Notes: generated by a model from the sequence alone, not told the origin. A stretch of DNA of 64,000 nt from Planotetraspora mira (GCF_016863275.1 NZ_BOOO01000024.1:1-64000); one strand, 5' to 3'. Shown: positions 1-8,106, numbered from the stretch's first letter. Made by a program: numbers and translations.

Positions 1-325
1 AGCCGTTGCAGTCGTAGATCTGCACCTTCGTGCCGTTGGCGCTGCTGGCGGCGGCCACGTCGAGGCACTTGCCGAGGGCGCGGATGGTGCCGTCGGTGCC
101 GACGTTCCACGACTGGGCCGCGGTGCCGTTACACGTGTAGAGCTGGACCTGTGTGCCGTTGGCGCTGCTGGCGGCGGCCACGTCGACGCACTTGCCGCCG
201 AGGCCGGTGATCTGGCCGGTCGCGGCCATCGCGGGGGTCAGGCCGGTCGCGATCAGGGGGAGTGACGCGACCAGGGTGCCGAGGAGCAGCCGGAGCCGGA
301 GCCGGCCGGAGCGTTTGGGGTTCAA
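1..325 (-). CDS. Secreted protein with N-terminal ricin-type lectin module (3' end cut by window edge)
   Basis: The first 108 codons are visible; the gene runs off the left edge. A basic n-region (NPKRSGRLRLRL) and hydrophobic stretch form a signal peptide ending near TPAMA-A. A ricin B (CBM13) module follows at once, with GGKCVDVAAASSANGTQVQ and QSW repeats. The start is inferred as TTG (complement of 323-325) because AAGAGG lies about 9 nt upstream; no ATG in frame precedes the signal peptide. The lectin module is almost identical at DNA level to the C-terminal module of the GH30 gene upstream, so this is probably another secreted carbohydrate-active enzyme with its lectin at the N-terminus. 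The catalytic part lies outside the window, so the activity is unknown. Confidence 0.8.
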   Translation of the reverse strand, partial: MNPKRSGRLRLRLLLGTLVASLPLIATGLTPAMAATGQITGLGGKCVDVAAASSANGTQVQLYTCNGTAAQSWNVGTDGTIRALGKCLDVAAASSANGTKVQIYDCNG

Positions 326-447
326 GGGGGGTGCCTCTTTTCTGAGAGGGGTCAACGCTTCGACTGCGAGATGGAGAAGAGGTGAGGGGTGAGGACCTCC
401 CGGGGTCCGCCTTCCGTGGTGCCGGGTGGGCAGCCCCGGCAACTGTT

Positions 448-460
448 AGGAAGGTTTCCT
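448..460. promoter_or_regulatory. Dyad AGGAA-GGT-TTCCT upstream of the lectin gene
   Basis: An AGGAAGGTTTCCT dyad lies in the 229-bp gap between the GH30 stop and the TTG start of the lectin gene, about 125 bp upstream of that start, in a short AT-rich stretch (TTATAATTA follows at 460-468). It has the shape of an operator for a sugar-responsive repressor. The cognate regulator is not in the window. Confidence 0.35.
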
Positions 461-554
461 TATAATTACTGAGCCGTAGTTAACTCCGGCGAACCGGGAT
501 GAGTCAAGAGGCTGGTTGATGTTCGCGGAGCCGGGTGTCGACTCGAGCGTGGAG

Positions 555-2408
555 TCAGGCCTGGACGGTCCACTTCTGGTTGGAGCCGCCTGTGCAGTCC
601 CAGATCTGGAGCGGGGTGCCGTCGGCCGAGCTGGGGCCGGTGGCGTCCAGGCACTTGCCGAGCGCGCGGAGCGTGCCGTCGGAGTTCGCGGTCCACGACT
701 GGGCGGCCGAGCCGTTGCAGTCGTAGATCTGCACCTTCGTGCCGTTGGCGCTGCTGGCGGCGGCCACGTCGAGGCACTTGCCGAGGGCGCGGATCGTGCC
801 GTCGGCGCCGACGGTCCATGACTGGGCGCTCGAGCCGTTGCAGGTGTAGAGCTGGACCTGCGTGCCGTTGGCGCTGCTGGCGGCCGCGACGTCGACGCAC
901 TTGCCGCCGAGACCCGTGATGGCCTTTCCGCCGGGTCCGGAACCACCGCCGGACGGGGTGCCGGCCCAGGTGAAGGTGGCCGAGGTCTTGGTGGGCAGGC
1001 TGTAGGTGAACGACTGGCCGCCCCAGTTGACCTTGACCGTCTGGGTGCTCCCCGTCGTGTTGTAGGCGATGAGCGCCTTGGACCCGTCGGGGTTTTTCCA
1101 CGCCACGTTCTTCACCGCGGAGTTGGCGGTGGAGTCGATCCGGTACGCGCCGGGCCGTACGAACTTGGTGAGGTGGCCCATCGTGTAGTACTCGATCGTG
1201 TAGTCGACCTGGCCGCTCCGGCCGTCGCCGTTGTGGACGGTGATCAGGCCGGTGCAGGTGTCGCAGCCGCCGTTGTGCGGGCCGTGGTTCTGGTCGACGG
1301 CGAGGCTCCACTTGACCCAGCTACGGTCCCAGTTGCGGGTGTAGTCGATCAGGTTGTTCATGTCCTCGGTCTGCTGGTTCCCGATCCACGTCCCGCCCGA
1401 GTGCTCGGTCATGTACGCGTTGACCTGCGGGTACTGGTTGTGCACCGTCGTCTGGGTGGCGACGTCGCCGCCGTACCCGTGCCAGGCGATCCCGCCGAAC
1501 AGCGGGTCGTTGCGGATGGCGGTGTCGGCGAGCAGCGGGGCGGCCCAGGTGTTGTAGGCGTCCCAGTTCCAGTCGTTGACGAGGGTCTTGGTGGTGATGC
1601 CGGCGTTGCGGAAGGCCGGCCACAGCGCGCTCTTGATGAAGTACTGGATGCCGGCGGTGTTCCACTGCATCGACGGGTACCCGGCGCAGCAGGTGGGCTC
1701 GTTCTGCACCGACACGTAGTCGATGGGCACACCCTGCGCCTGGTAGGCCTGGATGTACTTCGCGAAGTACTCGCCGTACAGGCCGTAGTACTGCGACTGG
1801 AGCCAGCCCTGGTTCAGCGAGTTGTTGTCCTTCATCCACGCGGGCGCGCTCCACGGCGAAGCCATGATCTTGAGCGCCGGGTTGAGCGCCTTGGCCTGCT
1901 TGGTCAGCGGCAGGACGTCGGCGAGGTCGTGGTTGATCGAGAATCCGTTGAGGTCGCAGCAGGTGTCGTCGAAGGAGTAGTTGTTCCTGGCGAGGTCCGA
2001 GGAGCCCAGCGGGTTGCGGATGAAGCTCAGGCCGATGCCGTTGACGGGGTCGAACAACTTCTGCATGACCGAGGTTCGGGTGCTCGCACTGAGTGCGCCG
2101 CTGCTGTTCATCAGCCACGCGGCGGTGTCGGTGAACGACGCTCCGCCGCCCTCGAACTGCTGGTAGGTCGTGTTCTCGTTGACGTTGATCGTCTGTGCCG
2201 CCCCGGGACTCGTGGCGGCGAAGGACACGGGCGTCTGCTGCTGGAGCCCTCTGGTGACGGTACGGCCTCCGGAGTCGGAGGTCGTGGTGAGCCAGACGTT
2301 GACGCTCTCGCCCGCGGCCTGGGCGGCGGGGGCGCCGACGACGGTCAGCGTGCCGGCGGCCGCCAGCAGAACGGCGGGCAGCGCAAGACGGAATCTTCGG
2401 AAGGGCAT
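555..2408 (-). CDS. Secreted GH30-family glycoside hydrolase with C-terminal ricin (CBM13) domain
   Basis: 617 residues. A signal peptide (1-31, cut near AQAA) is followed by a GH30 (beta/alpha)8 barrel and beta-sandwich to about residue 480, a Gly/Ser linker, and a ricin-type beta-trefoil (about 494-617) with repeated CLDVAAASSANG and QSW motifs. The GH30 acid/base is E237 in VSVQNEP and the nucleophile E335 in YMTEHSGG. GH30 enzymes are retaining hydrolases acting on beta-1,6-glucan, beta-1,6-galactan, xylan or glucosylceramide; the subfamily cannot be fixed by eye. Paired cysteines (CC at 150 and 240) suggest disulphides. The ATG starts just after a purine-rich stretch, and a promoter with an overlapping dyad lies at 2487-2522. 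The neighbouring sugar-acid dehydratase and second lectin protein suggest a plant or fungal polysaccharide-use locus. Confidence 0.9.
   Translation of the reverse strand: MPFRRFRLALPAVLLAAAGTLTVVGAPAAQAAGESVNVWLTTTSDSGGRTVTRGLQQQTPVSFAATSPGAAQTINVNENTTYQQFEGGGASFTDTAAWLMNSSGALSASTRTSVMQKLFDPVNGIGLSFIRNPLGSSDLARNNYSFDDTCCDLNGFSINHDLADVLPLTKQAKALNPALKIMASPWSAPAWMKDNNSLNQGWLQSQYYGLYGEYFAKYIQAYQAQGVPIDYVSVQNEPTCCAGYPSMQWNTAGIQYFIKSALWPAFRNAGITTKTLVNDWNWDAYNTWAAPLLADTAIRNDPLFGGIAWHGYGGDVATQTTVHNQYPQVNAYMTEHSGGTWIGNQQTEDMNNLIDYTRNWDRSWVKWSLAVDQNHGPHNGGCDTCTGLITVHNGDGRSGQVDYTIEYYTMGHLTKFVRPGAYRIDSTANSAVKNVAWKNPDGSKALIAYNTTGSTQTVKVNWGGQSFTYSLPTKTSATFTWAGTPSGGGSGPGGKAITGLGGKCVDVAAASSANGTQVQLYTCNGSSAQSWTVGADGTIRALGKCLDVAAASSANGTKVQIYDCNGSAAQSWTANSDGTLRALGKCLDATGPSSADGTPLQIWDCTGGSNQKWTVQA
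710..922. repeat. Ricin-module direct repeat (other copy at 1-213)
   Basis: Bases 710-922 match bases 1-213 in the same orientation with only about 15 differences by eye and no indels. Both copies encode two QxW-type ricin repeats, in the GH30 gene here and in the neighbouring lectin gene there. Such identity between modules at opposite ends of two different proteins suggests recent duplication or gene conversion. Confidence 0.85.
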
Positions 2409-2486
2409 GAGCGGGGTCTCCCTCTGGGGGTGGAGTGAAGACCGCCCGTACGGGCCCTGCCCGGCAGCGCACTCGGCGTGACGTAA

Positions 2487-2522
2487 GTGATAACACGCTT
2501 GACACCGGTGTGCAACGGGTTG
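2487..2522 (-). promoter_or_regulatory. Putative promoter and overlapping operator for the GH30 gene
   Basis: Read on the minus strand: -35 TTGCAC (2510-2515), a 17-bp spacer, and -10 TATCAC (2487-2492). A small dyad CAAC-GG-GTTG (2513-2522) overlaps the -35 element and resembles the half-sites of LacI-family sugar repressors. The hexamers are imperfect, so this is a proposal. Confidence 0.4.
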
Positions 2523-2555
2523 GCAACGGACAAGTGACGAAAAGATCCGCCGCCG

Positions 2556-3860
2556 TCAGGGGGCCTCGATGCCCCCGTCGGGGCGCCGCACCCGCGTCGA
2601 CCAGCGCTCGTGCAGGTGGGTGAGCGGCGGATGCTCGGCCGCCAGCTTCTCGTCCAGGTCGATTCCCCAGCCTGGGGCCTGGTTCGGGTACAGGTAGCCG
2701 TTGACCGGGCCGAGCGTGCCGGGGAAGACCTCGTGGACGACGTCGGGATACACGTGGCCCTCCTGGATCTGGAAGGCCGGGGTCGTCACGTCCAGCGCCA
2801 CGTTGGCGGCGGCGCCGACCGGGGAGACGTCGGCCGGCGAGTGCCAGGCCGTACCGACTCCGGTCAGCTCGCACAGCGCGACCAGCTTGCGTGTAGGGGT
2901 GGCGCCGCCCACCGCGGAGACGTGGAGCCGCAGCAGGTCGACGCCGCCGTCGCGGATCAGCCGCGCCGCGTCGGTGACCGAGCTGACCTGCTCGCCCGCC
3001 GCGATGGGCATCGGCGCGGCCGCGCGCACCTCGGGCAGGCGGTCGTAGAACTCCGGCGCGATCGGGTCCTCCAGGAAGAACAGCCGGTACGGCTCCAGCG
3101 ACCTGGCCAGGGCGATGGCCTGCTTGGGGGCGAGCCGGGAGTGCACGTCGTGCATCAGGCCGGGCTCCTCGCCCAACTCGCGGCGGGCGCGTTCGAACAG
3201 CCCAGGGGTGTCGCGCAGGTAGCGCTGCACATCCCAGCCGTCGGGGTACGGCGAGCCGGGGTAGCCGCCGGGCGAACCGGGCGCGCCGTAGTGACCGAGC
3301 CCGGGGGCGCCCACCTGGAGCCGCACGTTCCGGTATCCGAGGGCCAGGATCGCCGCGGCCTCCTCGATCGTCTCCTCGGCCGTCGCCCCTCCCGCGTGCA
3401 GGTAGGTGTCGGCCGCGGCGCGCACCCGCCCGCCCCAGAGTTCGTGGACGGGCATGCCCGCACGCTTGCCGGCGATGTCCCACAGCGCCTGGTCGACTCC
3501 GGACAGGGCGCTGTTCAGGACCGGCCCGCCGCGCCAGTAGGACGAGAAGTGCACCATGCGCGTGATGTCCTCGATGTCGGCCGGATGGCGGCCGATCAGG
3601 AGGGGGCCGACGTGCTGGTCGACCGCGGCCGCCACGGCGTGGAAGCGCTGGGTGAACGTCGCGCAGCCCAGGCCGTACAGGCCGGGTTCGCTGGTGTCGA
3701 CCCGTACGACGACCAGGGGCGGCCCCTCGGGAGCCGTCACGATCGCGCGGACCCGGGTGATCCGCAGGGCGTCCCGGTCCGGCCAGGGCGCGGGGAACTC
3801 GGGGGAGGGGAGTTCGGGCAACGGCGCCGCCGCCGTGACGTCCGCGACATGCTCGGTCAT
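2556..3860 (-). CDS. Enolase-superfamily sugar-acid dehydratase, ManD (mannonate dehydratase)-like
   Basis: 434 residues. An N-terminal capping domain is followed by a mandelate racemase/enolase-type barrel. Likely Mg ligands are the Asp of HDVHSRL (about 238), the Glu of FLEDPI (about 263) and the Glu of AAGEQ (about 290); WHSPADVSPV (about 339) carries the catalytic His of the ManD group. The C-terminal segment with PGWGIDLDEKLAAEHP is typical of ManD/RspA proteins. These enzymes dehydrate D-mannonate or D-gluconate to the 2-keto-3-deoxy acid, and some members have no detectable activity. The ATG at 3858-3860 was chosen over longer in-frame extensions because GTGGAG lies 5-6 nt upstream. 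It lies just behind the GH30 gene on the same strand (147-bp gap with its own promoter). Substrate is inferred only. Confidence 0.85.
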   Translation of the reverse strand: MTEHVADVTAAAPLPELPSPEFPAPWPDRDALRITRVRAIVTAPEGPPLVVVRVDTSEPGLYGLGCATFTQRFHAVAAAVDQHVGPLLIGRHPADIEDITRMVHFSSYWRGGPVLNSALSGVDQALWDIAGKRAGMPVHELWGGRVRAAADTYLHAGGATAEETIEEAAAILALGYRNVRLQVGAPGLGHYGAPGSPGGYPGSPYPDGWDVQRYLRDTPGLFERARRELGEEPGLMHDVHSRLAPKQAIALARSLEPYRLFFLEDPIAPEFYDRLPEVRAAAPMPIAAGEQVSSVTDAARLIRDGGVDLLRLHVSAVGGATPTRKLVALCELTGVGTAWHSPADVSPVGAAANVALDVTTPAFQIQEGHVYPDVVHEVFPGTLGPVNGYLYPNQAPGWGIDLDEKLAAEHPPLTHLHERWSTRVRRPDGGIEAP

Positions 3861-3966
3861 CGTGACTCCACTTGTAGCTCGGCGAAGAGGCTCATCCGGC
3901 TCTGCTGCCGGCACCTGAAGGCCGTCAACGTTCCCCCCTGTCCCGTTTACCGCTTGTCCCGTGTCC

Positions 3967-3984
3967 GCGCAAATCGTTTTGCGC
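3967..3984. promoter_or_regulatory. LacI-type operator upstream of the dehydratase gene
   Basis: GCGCAAATCGTTTTGCGC is an 18-bp dyad with a central CG and one mismatched pair, the usual form of LacI-family operators. It sits about 110 bp upstream of the ManD-like start in the divergent gap towards fxsA. No LacI gene is in the window. Confidence 0.5.
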
Positions 3985-4325
3985 TCGAGATCGCGAGTAG
4001 TTTTTCCCGCACTCCTCGCCTTGTCAACGGTCCGGTGTCGCGGTCCCGGTAGGGCGGACCCGGTGTGGCGGTCCGGTGCCGGGGAACCGGCCGGGCGGGT
4101 CCTTCGATTTCCGGGGGTGCTAGGCCCGGATTTATCCGAGATTTCTCGCACTGGATGTGTATTGTTGTGCTCGGAAAAGTCGTTTGGGAAGTTTTGGTCC
4201 ACCCCAGGCCCAAGGCAGCCTGAGTAATAACCTTCTTCTGGAAGTCAGCCCTATGTAACTCCTGGTAGCGTGGGGCCCCTACCGCTTGCATTTAGTCGAG
4301 CGCCCGTTCGCATTGGTGTGGGATT
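3985..4325. other. Gap between the dehydratase operator and fxsA
   Basis: No further gene is supported here. The stretch is AT-richer than its surroundings, notably 4130-4260. A TAGCGT hexamer (4266-4271) could be a -10 for fxsA, without a convincing -35. A weak dyad CAGGC-N8-GCCTG (about 4204-4221) was seen. Confidence 0.4.
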
Positions 4326-4499
4326 ATGAGCGCTACTGCAATGACGCAGTTCAACGTGGCATCGAACGTCACGGACCTTCGGGACGTTCCGCTGTCTCTC
4401 GTTCCCACTGCCGATGTCGACCGTATCCTTGGGCGTGTCCTTCCGGAGACCGTGGCCGTCGAGTCGGTCTCCGTGGCGGCTTTCAACTCCTCGATCTGA
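4326..4499 (+). CDS. fxsA: FxSxx-COOH precursor peptide FxsA
   Basis: 57-residue peptide beginning MSATAMTQFNVAS and ending in AAFNSSI followed directly by TGA, so its C-terminus is F53-N-S55-S-I. This matches the FxSxx-COOH precursor family, in which the conserved Phe and Ser sit five and three residues from the end. The remainder (containing TDLRDVPLSLVP and RILGRVLPE) would be the leader recognised by FxsB. The family is known to carry a three-residue cyclophane joining the Phe ring to the Ser beta-carbon, installed by the radical SAM partner; here that modification is inferred. ATG 4326 follows GTGGGA closely; ATG 4341 (Met6) is the alternative. fxsB starts 16 bp downstream, so the two are surely cotranscribed. 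The gene has no Cys and is AT-richer than the window average. Confidence 0.93.
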   Translation: MSATAMTQFNVASNVTDLRDVPLSLVPTADVDRILGRVLPETVAVESVSVAAFNSSI

Positions 4500-4515
4500 C
4501 CACTAGGGGGCCGTC

Positions 4516-6804
4516 GTGAACGGGCCCTTCGTGCCATTCCGGCAATTCGTACTAAAAGTACACAGCCGGTGTGATCTAGCGTGCGACCACTGTTATGTAT
4601 ATGAGCATGCCGATCAGTCGTGGCAGGTGCGTCCAAAAGTCATATCGGACGAAACCGCTACTTGGTCGGCCAGCCGTATAGCGGAGCATGTCAAGCGGCA
4701 CGGCCTTGAGCGCGTGCACATCGTGCTGCACGGCGGCGAACCGCTTCTCGCTGGCCGGGACAGGCTCAGGCGCATCATCGCCGAACTGCGCGGTCACCTC
4801 GACGCCTTGTGTGACCTTGATCTGCGGGTGCACACGAACGGCGTGCTGCTCGACGACCGTTACCTCGATGTCTTCGCCGAATACGACGTGAAGGTCGGCG
4901 TCTCCCTCGACGGCGATCGGGTGGCCAACGACAGGCACCGTCGCTATGCCGACGGCCGCAGCAGTTACGATCGCGTGATCCGGGCCGTCGAACTGCTGAG
5001 CAGGCGTCGCGAGGTGTATGCGGGTCTGCTGTGCACGATTGACGTCGCCAACGATCCGCTCGCCGTCTACCGGGCTCTGTCCGACCTGAACCCGCCCCGC
5101 ATCGACTTCCTGCTCCCGCACGCGACCTGGGACACGCCTCCTCCGCGGCCGTCCGAGACCGCGTACGCCGACTGGCTCATCCGAATCTTCGATGCCTGGC
5201 TCGATGAGGGGGCCAGGGTGCCGGTGCGCATGTTCGAGTCGATCCTGCGCACCAGCCGGGGAGAATCCAGCCTCACGGAGTCGCTCGGTCTCGAGCCGGC
5301 CGACCTCGTCGTCATCGAGACGGACGGGGCCTACGAGCAGGCCGACTCCTTGAAGGTCGCCTTCGACGGGGCGCCTTCCACGGGGCTGAACGTCGTCAGC
5401 GACGACCTCGACACGGTGGCCGCGCATACCGGCATCCTGGCTCGGCAGCAGGGACTCGGCGGGCTGTGCGACACGTGCCGCGCCTGCCCGGTCGTCGACA
5501 GTTGCGGCGGCGGCCTGTACGCCCACCGGTACCGGACCGGATCCGCCTTCGCGAATCCGAGCGTCTACTCGGCCGACCTTCTCAAGCTCATCACTCATGT
5601 CAGGCACAGGACCGCCATGCCCGCGCACGCCCTGCCGTACGAGACGATCGAGGCCCTCGCCTGTGGATACGGCGACGACCACGACATGGAGCATCTCCTG
5701 GCGGGGCAGCGCACGCTGCGCCGCGGACTCCTGGCCGGCGTCCACGCCCAACGGTCCGCGGCCGACGGATGGGATCTGCTGACCAGGCTCGACGCGGAGC
5801 ATCGTCCTGCCGTCGACGCGGTGCTCGACCACCCCTACGTCAGGGAGTGGGCCGCTCGGTGCCTGACCGGCGGCGGGAGCCCCGGCTACCTCGCGAACAT
5901 CGCCGCGGCCGCCGCCGTCAGGGCGGGCGTCGACGCGGAGATCACGCTGCAGGATGTGGACGGGGTGTTCCACCTGCCGACCCTGGGCGCGTTCGAGGCG
6001 ACGTCCGGCGCCGACGGCCGGTTGCTCGTGAAGGACGAGCGGTTCACGCTTGCGCGGACTCCGGACGCCGTCTGGCTTCCCGTACGGAAGATCGAGACCG
6101 GCGGCTTCACCGTCATCCTGGAGGACACCGATCCGCACCGTCACTGCCACGGTCATCTGGCGGCCGGGCGGCTGCCCGAGGAGGAGGCGGGCGCGTGGCA
6201 GCGGATGTTCACCGAGGCGTGGTCGCTGATCGAGTCCCATTACCCCCGCTACGCGCCGGGGTTGCGCGCCGCGCTGTCCACGGTGGTCCCCCTGGCTCCT
6301 CCGGAGGGCGGTGACGTCAGTTCGGCGGCGCGGCATGCGTTCGGCTCCGTCGCGATCGCGCTTCCCAAGGACCCGGCCACTCTCGCCCTCCTGCTGATGC
6401 ACGAGTTCCAGCACGTCAAGCTGGGAGCGGTGCTCGACATGGTCGACCTGTACGACCAGGGGCACTCAGGCCTCTACTACGCGCCCTGGCGTCCGGACCT
6501 CCGTCCGCTCGAGGGCCTTCTGCAGGGCACGTACGCCCACCTGGCCGTCTCCGACTTCTGGAGAGTGCGGCGTGACAGCGTGCCCGGTGACACCGAGGTC
6601 CAGTTCGCGCTGTGGCGCAAGCACACCGCCGATGCGATCGACTCCCTCAACGGCTCGCAGGCGCTGACCCCGCTGGGCATGCGGTTCGTGGCCGGTATGC
6701 GGCGGTCCGTGGAGCCCTGGCTCGCCGAACCGGTCGCCGATGAGGCCATTGCCCTCGCCGCGGAACTGGCGCGGCGGCATCGGGCGGCTTCGGGCGCCCG
6801 GTAG
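4516..6804 (+). CDS. fxsB: FxsB radical SAM/SPASM maturase fused to HEXXH domain
   Basis: 762 residues. C19-x3-C23-x2-C26 in SRCDLACDHCYVYE binds the SAM-cleaving [4Fe-4S] cluster; GGEPLL is the SAM-contact motif. A SPASM-type region has C318, C321, C324 and C330 (CDTCRACPVVDSCGGG). After residue 380 comes a second module with HEFQH (629-633) in a helix, the HEXXH motif seen fused to or beside FxsB proteins; it suggests a metal site, perhaps a peptidase that cuts the modified FxsA, but activity is unproven. FxsB enzymes are reported to make strained three-residue cyclophanes. The GTG start is supported by AGGGGG at 4505-4510. The first 120 codons use more AT-ending codons (TGTTATGTATATGAG) than the rest. 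It sits between fxsA and fxsC in one operon. Confidence 0.95.
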   Translation: MNGPFVPFRQFVLKVHSRCDLACDHCYVYEHADQSWQVRPKVISDETATWSASRIAEHVKRHGLERVHIVLHGGEPLLAGRDRLRRIIAELRGHLDALCDLDLRVHTNGVLLDDRYLDVFAEYDVKVGVSLDGDRVANDRHRRYADGRSSYDRVIRAVELLSRRREVYAGLLCTIDVANDPLAVYRALSDLNPPRIDFLLPHATWDTPPPRPSETAYADWLIRIFDAWLDEGARVPVRMFESILRTSRGESSLTESLGLEPADLVVIETDGAYEQADSLKVAFDGAPSTGLNVVSDDLDTVAAHTGILARQQGLGGLCDTCRACPVVDSCGGGLYAHRYRTGSAFANPSVYSADLLKLITHVRHRTAMPAHALPYETIEALACGYGDDHDMEHLLAGQRTLRRGLLAGVHAQRSAADGWDLLTRLDAEHRPAVDAVLDHPYVREWAARCLTGGGSPGYLANIAAAAAVRAGVDAEITLQDVDGVFHLPTLGAFEATSGADGRLLVKDERFTLARTPDAVWLPVRKIETGGFTVILEDTDPHRHCHGHLAAGRLPEEEAGAWQRMFTEAWSLIESHYPRYAPGLRAALSTVVPLAPPEGGDVSSAARHAFGSVAIALPKDPATLALLLMHEFQHVKLGAVLDMVDLYDQGHSGLYYAPWRPDLRPLEGLLQGTYAHLAVSDFWRVRRDSVPGDTEVQFALWRKHTADAIDSLNGSQALTPLGMRFVAGMRRSVEPWLAEPVADEAIALAAELARRHRAASGAR

Positions 6805-6836
6805 GACTCACCACTTTTTCTGGAGTTTCACGATCG

Positions 6837-6858
6837 CGGCCTTTCCTCGCAAAGGCCG
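6837..6858 (+). promoter_or_regulatory. Stem-loop and possible internal promoter between fxsB and fxsC
   Basis: CGGCCTTT-CCTCGC-AAAGGCCG gives an 8-bp stem with a 6-nt loop. Immediately downstream TATAGT (6865-6870) matches a -10 hexamer, so the stem-loop overlaps where the -35 would be. It may be an attenuator, an operator, or a processing signal separating fxsAB from fxsCT. No U-tract is present, so a strong intrinsic terminator is unlikely. Confidence 0.45.
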
Positions 6859-6889
6859 TGTTCTTATAGTGAATTCCGGAAGGAGGCGG

Positions 6890-8104
6890 ATGACGACTCC
6901 CCAGTCCTCGGCTCAGCCCTCGGGGCCGTACTTCTTCCTGAGTTACGCGCACGTGCCGCCCTACGACCTCTCGGATGCCAGCGATCCCAACCAATGGGTG
7001 GAAAAGCTGTTCAAGGTGCTCTGCGAGCACATCATGCATCTGACCCGGGTGCCTGCCGGAGCGGCCGGGTATATGGACCGGGAATTACGCGTCGGTGACA
7101 ACTGGCCCCAAACGCTCTCCGAACGCCTCTCAAGCTGCCGGGTCTTCGTGCCCCTGTACTCACCGCGCTACTTCGAGAGTGATCACTGCGGAAAGGAATG
7201 GGCGGCCTTTCTCGACCGGGCGCAGGGGCACACCGGGCCGGTGGCGATCCTGCCGGCCATCTGGGCCCCCATGCGGACGATGACCCTTCCGCGGGCGGCC
7301 CAGGCGATCCAGTTCAACCACGCGGACCTCGGCTCGCGATACGCGGACGAGGGCTTCTACGGGATCATGAAGCTCAGCAGGTATCGGAGCCAGTACCAGA
7401 TGGCCACCATGGGCCTGGCGCAACGGATCATCGAAGTGGCGGAGACGTCGCCCATGCCGTACGGCAAGATCCGCGACTACACGGCCGTGCCCAGCGCTTT
7501 CACCGACCACACACCGGAGCGTCCGGTGACCGTCACCGTCGTCGCTCCCGACCTGCGCCATCTGCCCGAGGGTCGGGACGCCTACCACTACGGGCGCACG
7601 CCGTACGAGTGGGATCCGTTCCGCAGCCGCAACGGGATGCGCCCTCTCGCCGACTGCGCGGAGGATGTGGCACGTTCCCGCGGCTTCCTTCCCCATGTCG
7701 GCACCCTTGAGGATCACGGCGGCGAACTGGCGGCGGAGACGCCGCAGGCTCCGGGGGTGATGCTGGTGGACCCCTGGGCCACGACGCAGGAGGAGTGCCA
7801 GGAGTCGCTGCGGCCGGTGAACCGGCCGGGACGGCAGTGGATCTCCGTCATGGTGCCGTGGAACCGCGACGACCAGGAGACCGTCGAGCAGGAGCCTCGG
7901 CTGAAGGGACACCTCAGGGACGCCCTCGGGCACAAACTGGCGGAGCCGGCGGCCGAGACGGACGTGCGGAGCCTCGAGTTGTTCCGGAGCCTGCTTCCCG
8001 AGGCCCTGCACAAGGCGACCCAGCAGTACTTCAAGCACGCGCCCGCCTACCCCCCAGAGGGCGCGAGAGTCGACAGACCCCGGCTGGTCGGGCCAGAGGA
8101 GTAA
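6890..8104 (+). CDS. fxsC: TIR-like protein FxsC
   Basis: 404 residues. The N-terminal 180 residues resemble a TIR domain: YFFLSYAH at the first strand, YMDREL, and SCRVFVPLYSPRYFESDHCGKEW matching the SPxYxxSxWCxxE region of TIR folds. The C-terminal half carries a second alpha/beta unit (VTVTVVAPDLRHLPEG, VMLVDPW). It fits the FxsC family found with FxsA/FxsB. A perfect AGGAGG (6881-6886) fixes ATG 6890; upstream in-frame extension is not coding-like. It is followed 2 nt later by fxsT. Codon 66 is TTA (7085-7087), the only TTA I found in the four Fxs genes, which could make FxsC depend on the bldA-type leucyl tRNA. Whether the TIR hydrolyses NAD or is a scaffold cannot be told. Confidence 0.9.
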   Translation: MTTPQSSAQPSGPYFFLSYAHVPPYDLSDASDPNQWVEKLFKVLCEHIMHLTRVPAGAAGYMDRELRVGDNWPQTLSERLSSCRVFVPLYSPRYFESDHCGKEWAAFLDRAQGHTGPVAILPAIWAPMRTMTLPRAAQAIQFNHADLGSRYADEGFYGIMKLSRYRSQYQMATMGLAQRIIEVAETSPMPYGKIRDYTAVPSAFTDHTPERPVTVTVVAPDLRHLPEGRDAYHYGRTPYEWDPFRSRNGMRPLADCAEDVARSRGFLPHVGTLEDHGGELAAETPQAPGVMLVDPWATTQEECQESLRPVNRPGRQWISVMVPWNRDDQETVEQEPRLKGHLRDALGHKLAEPAAETDVRSLELFRSLLPEALHKATQQYFKHAPAYPPEGARVDRPRLVGPEE

Positions 8105-8106
8105 CG

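Noticed and set aside
3861-4202. N-terminal extension of the ManD-like protein
   Set aside because: It contains the LacI-type operator and AT-rich promoter DNA; RBS and family start support 3860.
6740-6889. N-terminal extension of FxsC
   Set aside because: It overlaps the fxsB end and includes the stem-loop; a perfect AGGAGG precedes ATG 6890.
7795-8106. N-terminal extension of FxsT
   Set aside because: It overlaps the end of fxsC in another frame; AGAGGAG before ATG 8107 and the immediate P-loop domain define the start.
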